Part shown: one piece after another, positions 7,285-15,526 of the stretch
How positions within the stretch are numbered: position 1 is the stretch's first letter
Layout of the letters: every line of letters starts with the position of its first letter
Program-made: the position numbers and the translations under genes
IMG/VR virus record: IMGVR_UViG_3300049218_000295
Coordinates: 62,001 to 126,000 of that record
DNA length: 64,000 nucleotides
Source: a virus
Reading direction: 5' to 3' (one strand)
Notes under the pieces: generated by a model
What the model saw: the letters and a program-made list of their open reading frames with translations, nothing else
Told to the model about the DNA's origin: nothing
Database searches by the model: none

Positions 7285-8157
7285 ATGAAATGGAAAACGA
7301 TGCCTCCAGGCAAATTAGACAGTCTCGTGAACGCAAACAAAGCTGTTTACGTTCTTAATTCCTCAGTTCTCCCATCGGGGGACAAGGGCACCATCGTCAT
7401 CAATTTCTATGATGGCACACGCCGTGAATTTCTCAAAATTCCTCCGACGTTCATTCCTATTGCTGCTTCGGATGTTATTCCTCCTAAGAAGCTCAGCGAA
7501 TCCCGCGATTTCAAACAATCGCTAGTTAAGGGAATGTTGACACTGGTGGACCCAGACCAGGCAGCTGACTACTTGGAAACCAAAGAAGCTCGCGAAGAGT
7601 ATGAGAATCTCATGCTCTCTGAGCACTCTGCTAAATCTCGTAGCATCACCACCGAAGCGGAAATTGCGAAGCGCACACGCGTTTCTCATCAATCCAATGC
7701 TTCGGCTGGTCCTCGCGATGAAACCGGACCTGGTGATACGGTATCGAACCGCGTTCGTGGTTTCATGGAAAGCCTGACCTCCAAAACGATGGACGCCAAG
7801 GAAGTATTGATTAGCCTTAAGCGGCATCAAACTGCTCTTTCAGATGGCGATTTGTCTTATGTCATCGCCAATGCCGAAGACCGCGAATTGAAGCAATGGG
7901 CAACTAAGGCTTTGTCTGAACAAGCCGGTGAAGTCCCTGCAAAAGTAGCTAAAAAGGTAGTGGCCGCCGCCGAAAAAGCTGTTCCTCTTTCCAAAAAGAA
8001 GGATGCAGATGCCGCTTTCGACTTCGACAAGCCGATGTCCGCTGAAGAGCAACGAGCAGAAGCTGAGGCTATGTCCAGAGCTGCTTCCCAGCAAGCTCTC
8101 CACGGCGAATCCAAAGTTGATGAAGAGATCGACCGCCTTCTCGCCGGAAAACGATAA
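7285..8157 (+). CDS. Probable virion-associated protein of unknown function
   Basis: A 290-residue protein behind a good ribosome site (AAAGGACC). The N-terminal ~85 residues look beta-rich and include IVINFYDGTRREFLKIPPTFIPI, a pattern seen in small structural proteins. The rest is charged and predicted to be helical, with Ala/Lys/Glu-rich stretches, a central TTEAEIAKRTRVS, and a C-terminal EEIDRLLAGKR. No catalytic motif is visible. Placement ahead of a long virion-gene block suggests a structural or assembly role, but that is context only. A hairpin follows 11 bases after the stop. Confidence 0.5.
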   Translation: MKWKTMPPGKLDSLVNANKAVYVLNSSVLPSGDKGTIVINFYDGTRREFLKIPPTFIPIAASDVIPPKKLSESRDFKQSLVKGMLTLVDPDQAADYLETKEAREEYENLMLSEHSAKSRSITTEAEIAKRTRVSHQSNASAGPRDETGPGDTVSNRVRGFMESLTSKTMDAKEVLISLKRHQTALSDGDLSYVIANAEDRELKQWATKALSEQAGEVPAKVAKKVVAAAEKAVPLSKKKDADAAFDFDKPMSAEEQRAEAEAMSRAASQQALHGESKVDEEIDRLLAGKR

Positions 8158-8168
8158 AAGAAATGTTG

Positions 8169-8192
8169 GGGCAGGTCATCCTTGACCTGCCC
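8169..8192 (+). terminator. Hairpin after the 290-residue gene (terminator-like, no T-run)
   Basis: A perfect 10-base-pair stem GGGCAGGTCA/TGACCTGCCC with loop TCCT, starting 11 bases after the stop codon. The bases that follow (TAGCCTTCC) do not form a T-run, so it may be a weak terminator, an RNA-processing signal or a 3'-end stabiliser. Confidence 0.5.
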
Positions 8193-8272
8193 TAGCCTTC
8201 CGTGGCCTACTTCCAAAGTAAATAGGAAGCAGACCATTTCGAAATAGCGCGTAGCGCGGAGAGGAGGATACC

Positions 8273-8422
8273 ATGGCAAAGAAACCAGCAAAAGCAAAAT
8301 CATCGAAGAAGCCCGCTGCAAAGGCGGCTAAGAAACCGGCGGCCAAAGCCGCTAAGAAGTCTGTAGCAAAAGCTCCCAAAAAGAGCCTCGCTCAGAAGCA
8401 TACGTCACCCTTTACGGTTTGA
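8273..8422 (+). CDS. Histone H1-like Lys/Ala-rich peptide
   Basis: A 49-residue gene behind the strong ribosome site GAGGAGG. Almost the whole peptide is made of Lys, Ala and Pro in repeats of the type KKPAAKAA and KKSVAKAPKK, ending in HTSPFTV. This is the composition of histone H1 C-terminal tails and of bacterial AlgP/HctB-like proteins, which bind and condense DNA without sequence preference. The complementary strand has a long open frame made of Ala/Phe repeats, which is a shadow of this composition. Hairpins lie on both sides (8169-8192 and 8429-8454), making it look like an independent cistron. Possible roles are packing DNA in the virion or coating it on entry; neither is shown. Confidence 0.7.
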   Translation: MAKKPAKAKSSKKPAAKAAKKPAAKAAKKSVAKAPKKSLAQKHTSPFTV

Positions 8423-8428
8423 TACGGT

Positions 8429-8454
8429 GCGATAGCAGGCATAGCTGCTATCGC
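8429..8454. terminator. Hairpin after the H1-like gene
   Basis: A perfect 10-base-pair stem GCGATAGCAG/CTGCTATCGC with loop GCATAG, starting seven bases after the stop of the Lys/Ala peptide gene. It is followed by CCCTAAAAATT rather than a T-run. Terminator or RNA-processing role not distinguishable. Confidence 0.5.
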
Positions 8455-8468
8455 CCCTAAAAATTCCC

Positions 8469-8822
8469 ATGTACCAGGCAATATTACAAAAAATCGCGAG
8501 TATTCCGCAACCGTCTGCGGTTCCTCCCACCCGTATTGCTCTTGAAGATGGACAGGCCCTATCTATCGAGTTTACAGTCCTCCCCAAAGAAGGCCGTGGC
8601 TTCTTTCTAAGTAGCGAAGTCGGTATGACTTACACCTCGGAAGTAATTGAAGTCTGGAGCCCCACTAAACCCACCGACAAGTTTAAGACCCATGGAATCG
8701 AGGTTGGTCCCTTTCTGGGACCTGATCTCTCCCTTGGAGATGTTGTATTTGTTACCGAAAATACTATCTACGCCCTACGTAGCATTACAGAAAGCAAAAG
8801 GAATGGCCAAGAAACTGAGTGA
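8469..8822 (+). CDS. Small hypothetical protein, beta-rich
   Basis: A 117-residue protein of mostly beta character, with segments FTVLPKEGRGFFLSSE, MTYTSEVIEVW and LGDVVFVTENTIYALRS. It has no signal peptide or catalytic motif. It starts 14 bases after the preceding hairpin and its last 20 bases overlap the next gene, which suggests coupled translation. No family recognised; the setting suggests an accessory structural role. Confidence 0.55.
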   Translation: MYQAILQKIASIPQPSAVPPTRIALEDGQALSIEFTVLPKEGRGFFLSSEVGMTYTSEVIEVWSPTKPTDKFKTHGIEVGPFLGPDLSLGDVVFVTENTIYALRSITESKRNGQETE

Positions 8823-9201
8823 AAAAGGAAAGCTTGCTTTACATAAATTGTATGGAATCGGTGAGGTTATTGCCAAAAATCGCCCCGATGTCCCGCCTAC
8901 TCGGGATGAGCTTGCAAGCCTCGGAGTCACAAAACAGGAACTCAAGGACTTAGAAGCACTCGGACTCATTAAAAGCCGAACTATGATTGTTACCCAGACT
9001 TTCAGAAACCTGAATAAGACAACTACAGGTCGGCCCGTTTACACTATCACCTCCTTGGGCAAAGAAGTTTGCGCCCAGCTAGGGTTTATTCCTCCCAAAG
9101 ACGAATCACCCGCTCCTATTATTCTGCCGCCCGAGGCCTCTTCCGCACCGGTTGCAGAGCAACCGAAGGACATTGTCATTGACAGTACCCCCCAGGCCTG
9201 A
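8803..9201 (+). CDS. Winged-helix-like small protein
   Basis: A 132-residue protein. The start at MAKKLSEKG follows AAAAGGA, which is better than the frame start at 8647 inside the preceding gene. Residues 5-95 show the helix order of a winged-helix fold: EKGKLALHKLYGIGEVI, TRDELASLGVTKQELKDLEALGLIKS (turn and recognition helix), and a basic beta wing ending GRPVYTITSLGKEVCAQLGF. The last 35 residues are Pro-rich and probably disordered. Winged-helix proteins usually bind DNA, but some phage members are structural. The resemblance was judged by eye. Confidence 0.55.
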   Translation: MAKKLSEKGKLALHKLYGIGEVIAKNRPDVPPTRDELASLGVTKQELKDLEALGLIKSRTMIVTQTFRNLNKTTTGRPVYTITSLGKEVCAQLGFIPPKDESPAPIILPPEASSAPVAEQPKDIVIDSTPQA

Positions 9202-9382
9202 GAACGATAGCTTACGTGAGGATACCATCTCCGCCCTAGAAAAGGCGGGTTACGACAATATCAAGGTCGAGGTGGACCCCCGAGATCCTACACAATTCAA
9301 TGTGAGCTTTACCTATCGGCCCATTGAACCCTACCTCTTGATAGATTTGACTCTCGACGAGACTAATAGCAGCAAGGCATAG
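9179..9382 (+). CDS. Small hypothetical protein (TTG start)
   Basis: About 67 residues. No ATG is available at the 5' end; the TTG at 9179 lies eight bases after AAGGA, and earlier TTG codons at 9152 and 9173 are alternatives. The sequence EDTISALEKAGYDNIKVEVDP then FNVSFTYRPIEPYLLIDLTL suggests one helix followed by a beta sheet. It overlaps the preceding gene by 23 bases. Function unknown. Confidence 0.45.
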   Translation: MTVPPRPENDSLREDTISALEKAGYDNIKVEVDPRDPTQFNVSFTYRPIEPYLLIDLTLDETNSSKA

Positions 9383-9405
9383 CGCGACAAGTTTATCTTG
9401 TCCAT

Positions 9406-10203
9406 ATGGCAGGTTTTCCAGGCTCTTTTAATCCAGCAGGTACGTCGAATAGCAATGCTGCGAACGCCCAGTTCCAGAAGATTGTTGATGACCTAACTGC
9501 TTTGCAGAAAACAAGCACCATCTCCAGTAATGCTGGTACGTCCGGACACGACATACCGCTTGCTAACCAGACCTCCTTTTCATCCATTATTGCGGCCCAA
9601 AACGCCGTAAACCGTACGGCCTGGGTGATGAGCACTACGGAGTGGCTTTCTGCTTCGCCACAGAGGGGAATAGTTTGGACGGCCAACCCTTCGGACATCA
9701 CTTGGAATATGGCACAGCGCTCGACTCATTCCAAAAACCTGTTTGGAACAGTGATGCATGTCTGGCCTGATAATGGGCGCGATACCTTTTTCGATGAATT
9801 AAGGCTAACGCTCAACTTACAGTCTTCAAATATCCTACCAGTGCGCAGTAAATCCGCCGCCAGTGGTTGGGTAGCTCCTCCTGGGATGGGAAACTTCTAC
9901 GACTTCATGCAACTAGTAGATGCGCCCAAGCTCACTTCTAATGGCCGAGCTAACTTGGTTTCAATACAATACAACAGCGCGTTATTCCCGCAGCTCACTC
10001 TTCTGGGGATGTTCGATTCATCCGGCATTCGGTTTACAGATTCTAGTGCTACACCTAATCAAGTAAGCTCTTGGACGGCGGACTTTATAGTATATGATAC
10101 AGCTCCCCGTCTCACCAGCCTGTCTTCAGGTACTCAGAGTAACTCATCTTTATTGGACCTTTGGTTCAGGCAGAGAGTCACGAACAACGCTGTGCCTACA
10201 TAA
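9406..10203 (+). CDS. Probable virion structural protein
   Basis: A 265-residue protein, beta-rich, with an N-terminal Asn/Ser/Ala helix (about 1-40) and a globular rest. Segments such as NLVSIQYNSALFPQLTLLG and GIRFTDSS resemble small tail or neck proteins of myoviruses, but I cannot name the family. It is followed within 45 bases by another virion-type protein and lies ahead of the baseplate block. There is no signal peptide. The ATG at 9406 has a weak upstream site (TATCTTGTCC), so expression may depend on the upstream cistron. Confidence 0.55.
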   Translation: MAGFPGSFNPAGTSNSNAANAQFQKIVDDLTALQKTSTISSNAGTSGHDIPLANQTSFSSIIAAQNAVNRTAWVMSTTEWLSASPQRGIVWTANPSDITWNMAQRSTHSKNLFGTVMHVWPDNGRDTFFDELRLTLNLQSSNILPVRSKSAASGWVAPPGMGNFYDFMQLVDAPKLTSNGRANLVSIQYNSALFPQLTLLGMFDSSGIRFTDSSATPNQVSSWTADFIVYDTAPRLTSLSSGTQSNSSLLDLWFRQRVTNNAVPT

Positions 10204-10247
10204 ATAGTAGCAGAGGGTTATCTTTTAATTTTAAGGAGAGTGAAAGC

Positions 10248-10823
10248 ATGGCCACATTGACGTTGCTCAAAGAAAAGGGTATCTACTCGTACTACGACTT
10301 TACGATTCCGAGGGCTGCTCTCCGTTTGGACGAGTTGCAATCCGACAACGTAATGGCGATTGCACGCACTGACAATGGACCCGTGGTGGCCTATTTGATT
10401 AGCGCTGCTTGGTATACTGGACAGCTCGCTCTCATTTCTTCGAACCAGGGGACTGCTCCATCGGTAAGCATCACCACTCGTGCTGATGACTATCTCGGTG
10501 GCAATGTTTCCACTCTTGTGAACCTCGTGAACGGAACGCCTGAAGTGGCTTCCGAACAGCCTTGGTTCAACAACGCAGGTACCACCTATAGTGCTTATAA
10601 GATGTTTGGTTTCGTCCGCACTGCTCAATTCTGGGAAGACCCAGATAAAGCGAAGCTCGAAGCTTTGAACCAAGAAGGTGGCAACTACGACCCTAAAGTG
10701 GCTGTAGATGGCGGACCTAACGTCCCTAACGTTCAAGGTACACCAGACAACATGAGCATCGGTGGAACAATCCTCGGATACTTGATTAGCCCAGCTCTTT
10801 ACGCGATCTTAGCGGCGGCTTAA
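10248..10823 (+). CDS. Probable virion structural protein
   Basis: A 191-residue protein with a very strong ribosome site (TTAAGGAGAG), which fixes the start at MATLTLLKEK. It is mostly beta, with SISTT-like strands and an Ala/Leu/Ile C-terminal helix (GYLISPALYAILAAA) that could bury in an oligomer or lie on a membrane. The strong site suggests high expression, which would suit an abundant virion component, but no family match is recognised. Confidence 0.55.
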   Translation: MATLTLLKEKGIYSYYDFTIPRAALRLDELQSDNVMAIARTDNGPVVAYLISAAWYTGQLALISSNQGTAPSVSITTRADDYLGGNVSTLVNLVNGTPEVASEQPWFNNAGTTYSAYKMFGFVRTAQFWEDPDKAKLEALNQEGGNYDPKVAVDGGPNVPNVQGTPDNMSIGGTILGYLISPALYAILAAA

Positions 10824-10840
10824 TCTCCAAGGAGGCTTCC

Positions 10841-12826
10841 TTGGCGTCCCACTCTCGTGCTCTGATTTTTGATACCAAGGGCAATGTCTTACTCGGCCTC
10901 GAAGCCCACTCACAAGAGTATGGTCTGGTTGGCGGCCATTGCAAAGAAAATGAACACCCTGTCGACGCTTTGCTGCGTGAAATCCACGAAGAGACTAAAC
11001 TCGGACCCAATTTCCGCCATCTCGAATATCTAAGAGACTACCTCGATAATTCAATTTTTCTGGTTATTGTCGACCCACCCCCCGCCATTCCGGACCCATC
11101 GCAGGACCCAGACTGTGAATTTTTGTCTTTCATCTGGGCTGACCCTGCCCATCCTCCCGATAATATTTCGGAGTTCGCTTCCGATGTTCTTTTCCATTAC
11201 TTATGTGGACTAGTGGGCAAAGTTACTGCTTCAGTGCAATGGAGTGATTACGTCAAAGGTGAATGGTGGCTGACCAAAAACGGCTCAGAATTCGCTGATA
11301 TTGACGCAGGAGACGCTGGGCATGAACAAATTGCGCTCCAAAACCTTCTAGGTGAACATTTCGACGAGTTTAAAGAAGCTCTCGACCCTAATGATAAAGA
11401 CAAGAACCTTCAAGAAACTGACGATTTAGTGGCATATTACTGGAACGAAGGGAAAATACCGGACGACGTAGGCTCTAAGATCATGGGTCCGGAGTTATGG
11501 AAAGACCTTAAAAGTGACGTCCGTCTAGCTTACGCCAAACATCGCGGCGCAATTCTAGCTATTGATTTTAATTTTGCGGCCTATAAGGTCACAGCAAATA
11601 CTATCTCAACCATTCAAGACCATATCTATGAACAGGTCTCGGGCTCCGAAATTTCGGAGCTTGAGGGTGATGTTACCGTCGTCGTAGAAGAGTATTCCAC
11701 AGGTAAGTCGTCCAGCCTACCGGTCAATGATTTCTTAAACATCAAGAACCCCGGCCAGCTTTGGCGAGCTGTAGCTGGTGTAATCGAAGTCCTAGTAGAC
11801 GGTGAAAAAATTGGTGAGTTCGCGGACGACCAGGTTTGGGAAACTATTCCTAGACTGGCCCAGGAGCGAGCTAGGGGCAAAAAGGTCTCCTTCAGACAAG
11901 TTCTTGATTCGGGCGAAATTGTTGATATGAACTTGGGTGTCGGATTGCCGGGTCTCTCTGAATCTGCTATCAACGACCTAGAATCTGCGATTGATGAATT
12001 TCGAGACCACCAGGCCGACTATGTAGGATATCTAAAAATGACTGACAGCGTAGCCCAGGACCTACGAAATGATTTGGAAAGAGCAGATCGCATCCCAATC
12101 TACCGCTGTGTATCCTTTGATGATAAAGATTTGTTTCTTAAAGGTCTGCAGTCTCATGGGACGGGAATTTTTTGGTCCTTCAACCCGGACAAAGCGGTTT
12201 GCTATTGGGGCGACAAAGACAACCCCTTTTACGCTATCCTAACGGGCATAGCGGGTGATTCTGTCGATTGGCTCGGAACTGTTGAGCAACACATGCGACC
12301 TTCCACAGCCGGGGAAGATGAAATTCGCCTCTTGCCGCACAAATCTGTCCAAGTAAAAGAAGTCGAAATCTTCGAGCGTTCTACTAGAGAATCTACAGTG
12401 GTCCCTATCAATAAACGCCTGAACACTGGAAGTCGTGAACAAGATAGAAGCGAGCCACCCGCCCAGCTTTCTGCGTCGCTAAGCCTTGAAGGTGTAATCC
12501 TAAAGATCGTGAACTATTACTTCGAGAACTACTTCGGCGTTGATTGCCCGCAAATTCTAGTAACGACAATAACGACCTCTGAGCCTTGGCTAGCAAAGAC
12601 CGAAAACTCGGATAAAGGTATCGAGTTGATTGTTAATAGGGCTATCGCACAAGTCCCGAAGGTCCTGAAGCAGGCAGTAGCACATGAATCAATACACATA
12701 TTTCTGTATTCTCAGGGCAAGTTCGAAGACCCACACGGCTCTGAATTTAGTAAGTGGGCCGAGATTATCAACTCCGACGAAGGACCCAATTACATCTCCA
12801 AAACCGCAAACGAGACGTCCTTCTAA
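10841..12826 (+). CDS. Three-domain protein: Nudix hydrolase, ADP-ribosyltransferase-like domain, SprT-like zinc protease
   Basis: A 661-residue protein with a TTG start five bases after AAGGAGG. Residues 1-125 are a Nudix hydrolase: the box reads G32-x5-E38-x7-REIHEE(46-51), with Lys53 in place of the usual Gly. Residues 400-515 resemble an R-S-E type ADP-ribosyltransferase: IYRC (R422), GIFWSF (S446) and GEDEIRLLPHKSVQV, where E492 and E494 form the ExE pair. Residues 545-650 carry a zinc protease motif HESIH (615-619) followed by PHGSEF (H632), the SprT arrangement. The middle (130-400) is unrecognised. Nudix enzymes of this kind can act on ADP-ribose or NAD-type compounds, so it joins makers and breakers of ADP-ribose links with a protease. 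It lies among virion genes and could be an injected effector; that is inference. Confidence 0.75.
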   Translation: MASHSRALIFDTKGNVLLGLEAHSQEYGLVGGHCKENEHPVDALLREIHEETKLGPNFRHLEYLRDYLDNSIFLVIVDPPPAIPDPSQDPDCEFLSFIWADPAHPPDNISEFASDVLFHYLCGLVGKVTASVQWSDYVKGEWWLTKNGSEFADIDAGDAGHEQIALQNLLGEHFDEFKEALDPNDKDKNLQETDDLVAYYWNEGKIPDDVGSKIMGPELWKDLKSDVRLAYAKHRGAILAIDFNFAAYKVTANTISTIQDHIYEQVSGSEISELEGDVTVVVEEYSTGKSSSLPVNDFLNIKNPGQLWRAVAGVIEVLVDGEKIGEFADDQVWETIPRLAQERARGKKVSFRQVLDSGEIVDMNLGVGLPGLSESAINDLESAIDEFRDHQADYVGYLKMTDSVAQDLRNDLERADRIPIYRCVSFDDKDLFLKGLQSHGTGIFWSFNPDKAVCYWGDKDNPFYAILTGIAGDSVDWLGTVEQHMRPSTAGEDEIRLLPHKSVQVKEVEIFERSTRESTVVPINKRLNTGSREQDRSEPPAQLSASLSLEGVILKIVNYYFENYFGVDCPQILVTTITTSEPWLAKTENSDKGIELIVNRAIAQVPKVLKQAVAHESIHIFLYSQGKFEDPHGSEFSKWAEIINSDEGPNYISKTANETSF

Positions 12827-12880
12827 ACAAATACACAGACCACGTCTCAGGAATTATCTTAAAAAAGTCACGGAGGTCTT

Positions 12881-13201
12881 ATGTTCATTGTTCTTGGAGC
12901 AGTAGCAGTTCTAGCCATCGTAGTAGCGCTCTACAAGCATTTCAAGCCAGCTTGTTTTGGGGATTCTTTCCCTGTCAGCGGGGCGGGAAATGTAGTTGTC
13001 AACCTGGACGATAAGCCTTACAACATCTCGGCGGGTTTTGTTGATGCTGCCGGTCAGATTCCGAGCTGTGCGCAATATGATGATTCAGTGATGATTGAGC
13101 TTGTTTCAGGAGCTAACGGCTACGCTGCGAAGATTTCTTGGAATGTTATCAATCCCCGCATGTTGAAGTATCAAATCTGCGGGTGCGGTCCCAAACTCTA
13201 A
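12881..13201 (+). CDS. Small membrane-anchored protein
   Basis: A 106-residue protein behind CGGAGGTCTT. Residues 2-18 (FIVLGAVAVLAIVVALY) form a single N-terminal transmembrane segment followed by the basic KHFK; there is no cleavage site, so it would be an anchored protein. The remainder, about 80 residues, is beta-rich with four Cys residues including ICGCG at the end. Location between an effector-like gene and glycosyltransferase genes gives no clear clue. Function unknown. Confidence 0.55.
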   Translation: MFIVLGAVAVLAIVVALYKHFKPACFGDSFPVSGAGNVVVNLDDKPYNISAGFVDAAGQIPSCAQYDDSVMIELVSGANGYAAKISWNVINPRMLKYQICGCGPKL

Positions 13202-13226
13202 CTGGCGGTTAATATGAAGGGCCAAT

Positions 13227-14519
13227 ATGTTTGTAGGTTATCGAGGTCGAAATATTCTATGGGCAAGTCCTACTAGATATTCTACGGACGCTCAGCATGA
13301 AGTCTTAGAGACCCCTCCTGACTTTCCTGTCTCTGACCCCGCAGTTATTGTACGTGAATACACCATCCACCGAGGACAACTTTTCAAAATTTCTGACCTT
13401 TACAACTGTGTTCCTGCTGATTGTAAAGTCGCCATGATTTCCCAATATGGCATCAATTGTGGGATAGCTACTTACACTAAGTATCTTTGTGACCAAATGC
13501 GGCCTATGGTTCGTGAGCTAAGAATTTTTGCTGAAGACGCAGACCCTGCCGACTGCCAAAATGATAGCAATGAAAATGTGGTTCGTTGCTGGAAGCGTTC
13601 CGGAGACTACAATCGGATTTTGGCGGAAATTGAAAAATTTGAACCCGATGTGGTCTTTGTGCAGCATGAGTATGGCAGCTTCAGCCACGGGGCGAACTGG
13701 AATACCTTAATCGGGCACCTCAATGCCAAATGGCGCACTGTGGTTGTGTTACACTCTGTCTATGACCACCCCGACAAGTTGATTTTTGAGGCTCCTTGTT
13801 CCGAAATTGTCGTCCATTCAAGCTCCGGTAGAGACCTTCTTAGACAACGTGGGGTTACCCACGCAACTATCAACCATATACCACATGGCTGCATGGAGCC
13901 AATCCTAACCAACGTCAAATTCTCTCGAATTGAGTCTAAACACGTCATCTTTCAGTACGGTTTCGGTTTTGAATACAAGGGCTGGGAAAATGCTTTAGCA
14001 ATTGTTGATAAACTCAAAGACAAATATGAAGACCTAGTTTACATCGGTGTCTTCAATGTATCCAAGTTTTCTGAATCTTTTAACAATATGTATTACGACA
14101 AGCTCATGGAACTGGCTCGGGAGAAGAAACTCGAGAAGCACTTTGTGCTACACAAAGGCTTCCGTTCTGAGCCCATACTACTTAGCTATATGGCGCAATC
14201 CCATATCAATCTTTTCCCTTATTGGAACCACCACGAGTGGAGAGTACATGGAGCCTCGGGCGCGGTGCGCCTAGCTCTAGCTAGCGGGACTCCTACAATT
14301 GTGGGCGATGTCCCATTCTTCTCCGAGTTTAAAGGCCACATCCCCGTTTGTTCTTCTATTGATGAATACGTGAGTACCATTGCTTCCATCTTTGAGGACC
14401 CAGCGGCGAAAGCGGACGTTCTTCAAAAGACACACAAGTTTATTTCGGACCGCACCTGGAACAAAATCGCCCAAGGCTATTTACAGGTGCGACCGGGAAG
14501 AGAATTAACGGCTATATGA
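13227..14519 (+). CDS. GT4-type glycosyltransferase
   Basis: A 430-residue protein with a GT-B fold of the GT4 family, which moves a sugar from a nucleotide donor to an acceptor. The N-terminal half has the acceptor-side pattern AMISQYGINCGIATYTKYL (Gly-rich loop) and FVQHEYGSF. The C-terminal half has HVIFQYGFGFEYKGWENALAIV (the conserved K in the donor domain) and the E-x7-E-like region GAVRLALASGTPTIV. The first ~65 residues are an extra N-terminal extension. The stop overlaps the next gene by four bases. With the pyruvyltransferase-like and nucleotidyltransferase genes that follow, it may build or change a glycan on the host surface or on the virion; the substrate is not known. Confidence 0.8.
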   Translation: MFVGYRGRNILWASPTRYSTDAQHEVLETPPDFPVSDPAVIVREYTIHRGQLFKISDLYNCVPADCKVAMISQYGINCGIATYTKYLCDQMRPMVRELRIFAEDADPADCQNDSNENVVRCWKRSGDYNRILAEIEKFEPDVVFVQHEYGSFSHGANWNTLIGHLNAKWRTVVVLHSVYDHPDKLIFEAPCSEIVVHSSSGRDLLRQRGVTHATINHIPHGCMEPILTNVKFSRIESKHVIFQYGFGFEYKGWENALAIVDKLKDKYEDLVYIGVFNVSKFSESFNNMYYDKLMELAREKKLEKHFVLHKGFRSEPILLSYMAQSHINLFPYWNHHEWRVHGASGAVRLALASGTPTIVGDVPFFSEFKGHIPVCSSIDEYVSTIASIFEDPAAKADVLQKTHKFISDRTWNKIAQGYLQVRPGRELTAI

Positions 14520-15526
14520 AAGTCAACTTCCTGGGCTGGTATGGCCGCGACAATCTCGGGGATGAGGCCTTTAAACTCGCCCATAATGAGCTTTTCCCGT
14601 CAGTAGAGCGAGTCTATACGGTTGACCATTTGGACAAATCCGCAGACCTGGTGGTTCTTGGCGGTGGGGATGTTGTTAAAAGTTTCTATCTTAATAAGAT
14701 ACCAGAAAGGGTTCCTTATTATGCTTTCGGAGTCGGAATGGGCTACGACTCGGAAGTGGAACTCTTTAAAAAGAAACCGCCCGTTCATGCCTACATGCGT
14801 AGCCACCACGACACAAACTTGGCTTCGGACAATGGGATTAAAGCAAACTTCACACCAGACATCACTTTCATTTTGAACCCTCCTGGCAAAGGCTACCCGC
14901 TTCCTAATCGCTCTCAGGATGGTCGCAAAGCCATGGCGGTCATTTTAACCGACAGTATCAACCCAAGTTTTGGTAACAACAAAATCAAAGAGTTATCCTA
15001 TTCTGAATACTTCAAATGGGAAATGGCCCAATCCCTTTCAGAATTGTCCCAGTGGTACCAAATCTACTTCTTGCTCTACTCCTGGGATCAGTATTCCAAC
15101 GACCTCAGAATGGCGCTGGATGTGAAAGCTCGGATGAGTGGGGACTCCGCCCCCATTATCATCGAAAAGCAATTTGACACTCTGGAATCACTTGACGCCA
15201 TGGGAGAGTTTGATCTGGTGGTTTCTATGAAGTTTCACGGGGTCATATTCTCAACGATTGCCGCGACTCCTTTTGTCAACATTGGTCTCACCAAAAAGAC
15301 AGAACTCTTTTGTTTTGAAAACAACCTTTCGAACATTGCCATCCCTCCCCGGTCTTTCACCCATGAACGACTCATGGCTGCCATCAAAGAAGCTGAAGCT
15401 CCGGGGGTGTCGGAAAAGCTCCAAGCTATTACTCAGCGAAACCAGCTTGACCTCATAGCTATTCGAGACCAGATTGCTAAGGACTGGTTATCTTCAAAAG
15501 GTGACCAGACCAAAAGTTCTAAGTAG
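14516..15526 (+). CDS. Polysaccharide pyruvyltransferase-family protein
   Basis: A 336-residue protein of the CsaB/WcaK family, which adds pyruvyl ketals to sugars of surface polysaccharides. The opening FLGWYGRDNLGDEA is the family's hallmark Gly-rich N-terminus, LVVLGGGDVV follows at about 46, and the C-terminal LVVSMKFHGVIFSTIAATPFV matches the conserved His-Gly segment near the active site. Length is close to the family norm. It begins inside the last codon of the GT4 gene and is probably translated together with it. A phage role could be modifying host capsule or O-antigen to block superinfection, or decorating the virion. Confidence 0.8.
   Translation: MKVNFLGWYGRDNLGDEAFKLAHNELFPSVERVYTVDHLDKSADLVVLGGGDVVKSFYLNKIPERVPYYAFGVGMGYDSEVELFKKKPPVHAYMRSHHDTNLASDNGIKANFTPDITFILNPPGKGYPLPNRSQDGRKAMAVILTDSINPSFGNNKIKELSYSEYFKWEMAQSLSELSQWYQIYFLLYSWDQYSNDLRMALDVKARMSGDSAPIIIEKQFDTLESLDAMGEFDLVVSMKFHGVIFSTIAATPFVNIGLTKKTELFCFENNLSNIAIPPRSFTHERLMAAIKEAEAPGVSEKLQAITQRNQLDLIAIRDQIAKDWLSSKGDQTKSSK

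Noticed and set aside
8176-8379. Leftward frame made of Ala/Phe repeats, membrane-like
   Set aside because: It is the reverse-strand shadow of the Lys/Ala-rich peptide gene, without a ribosome site.
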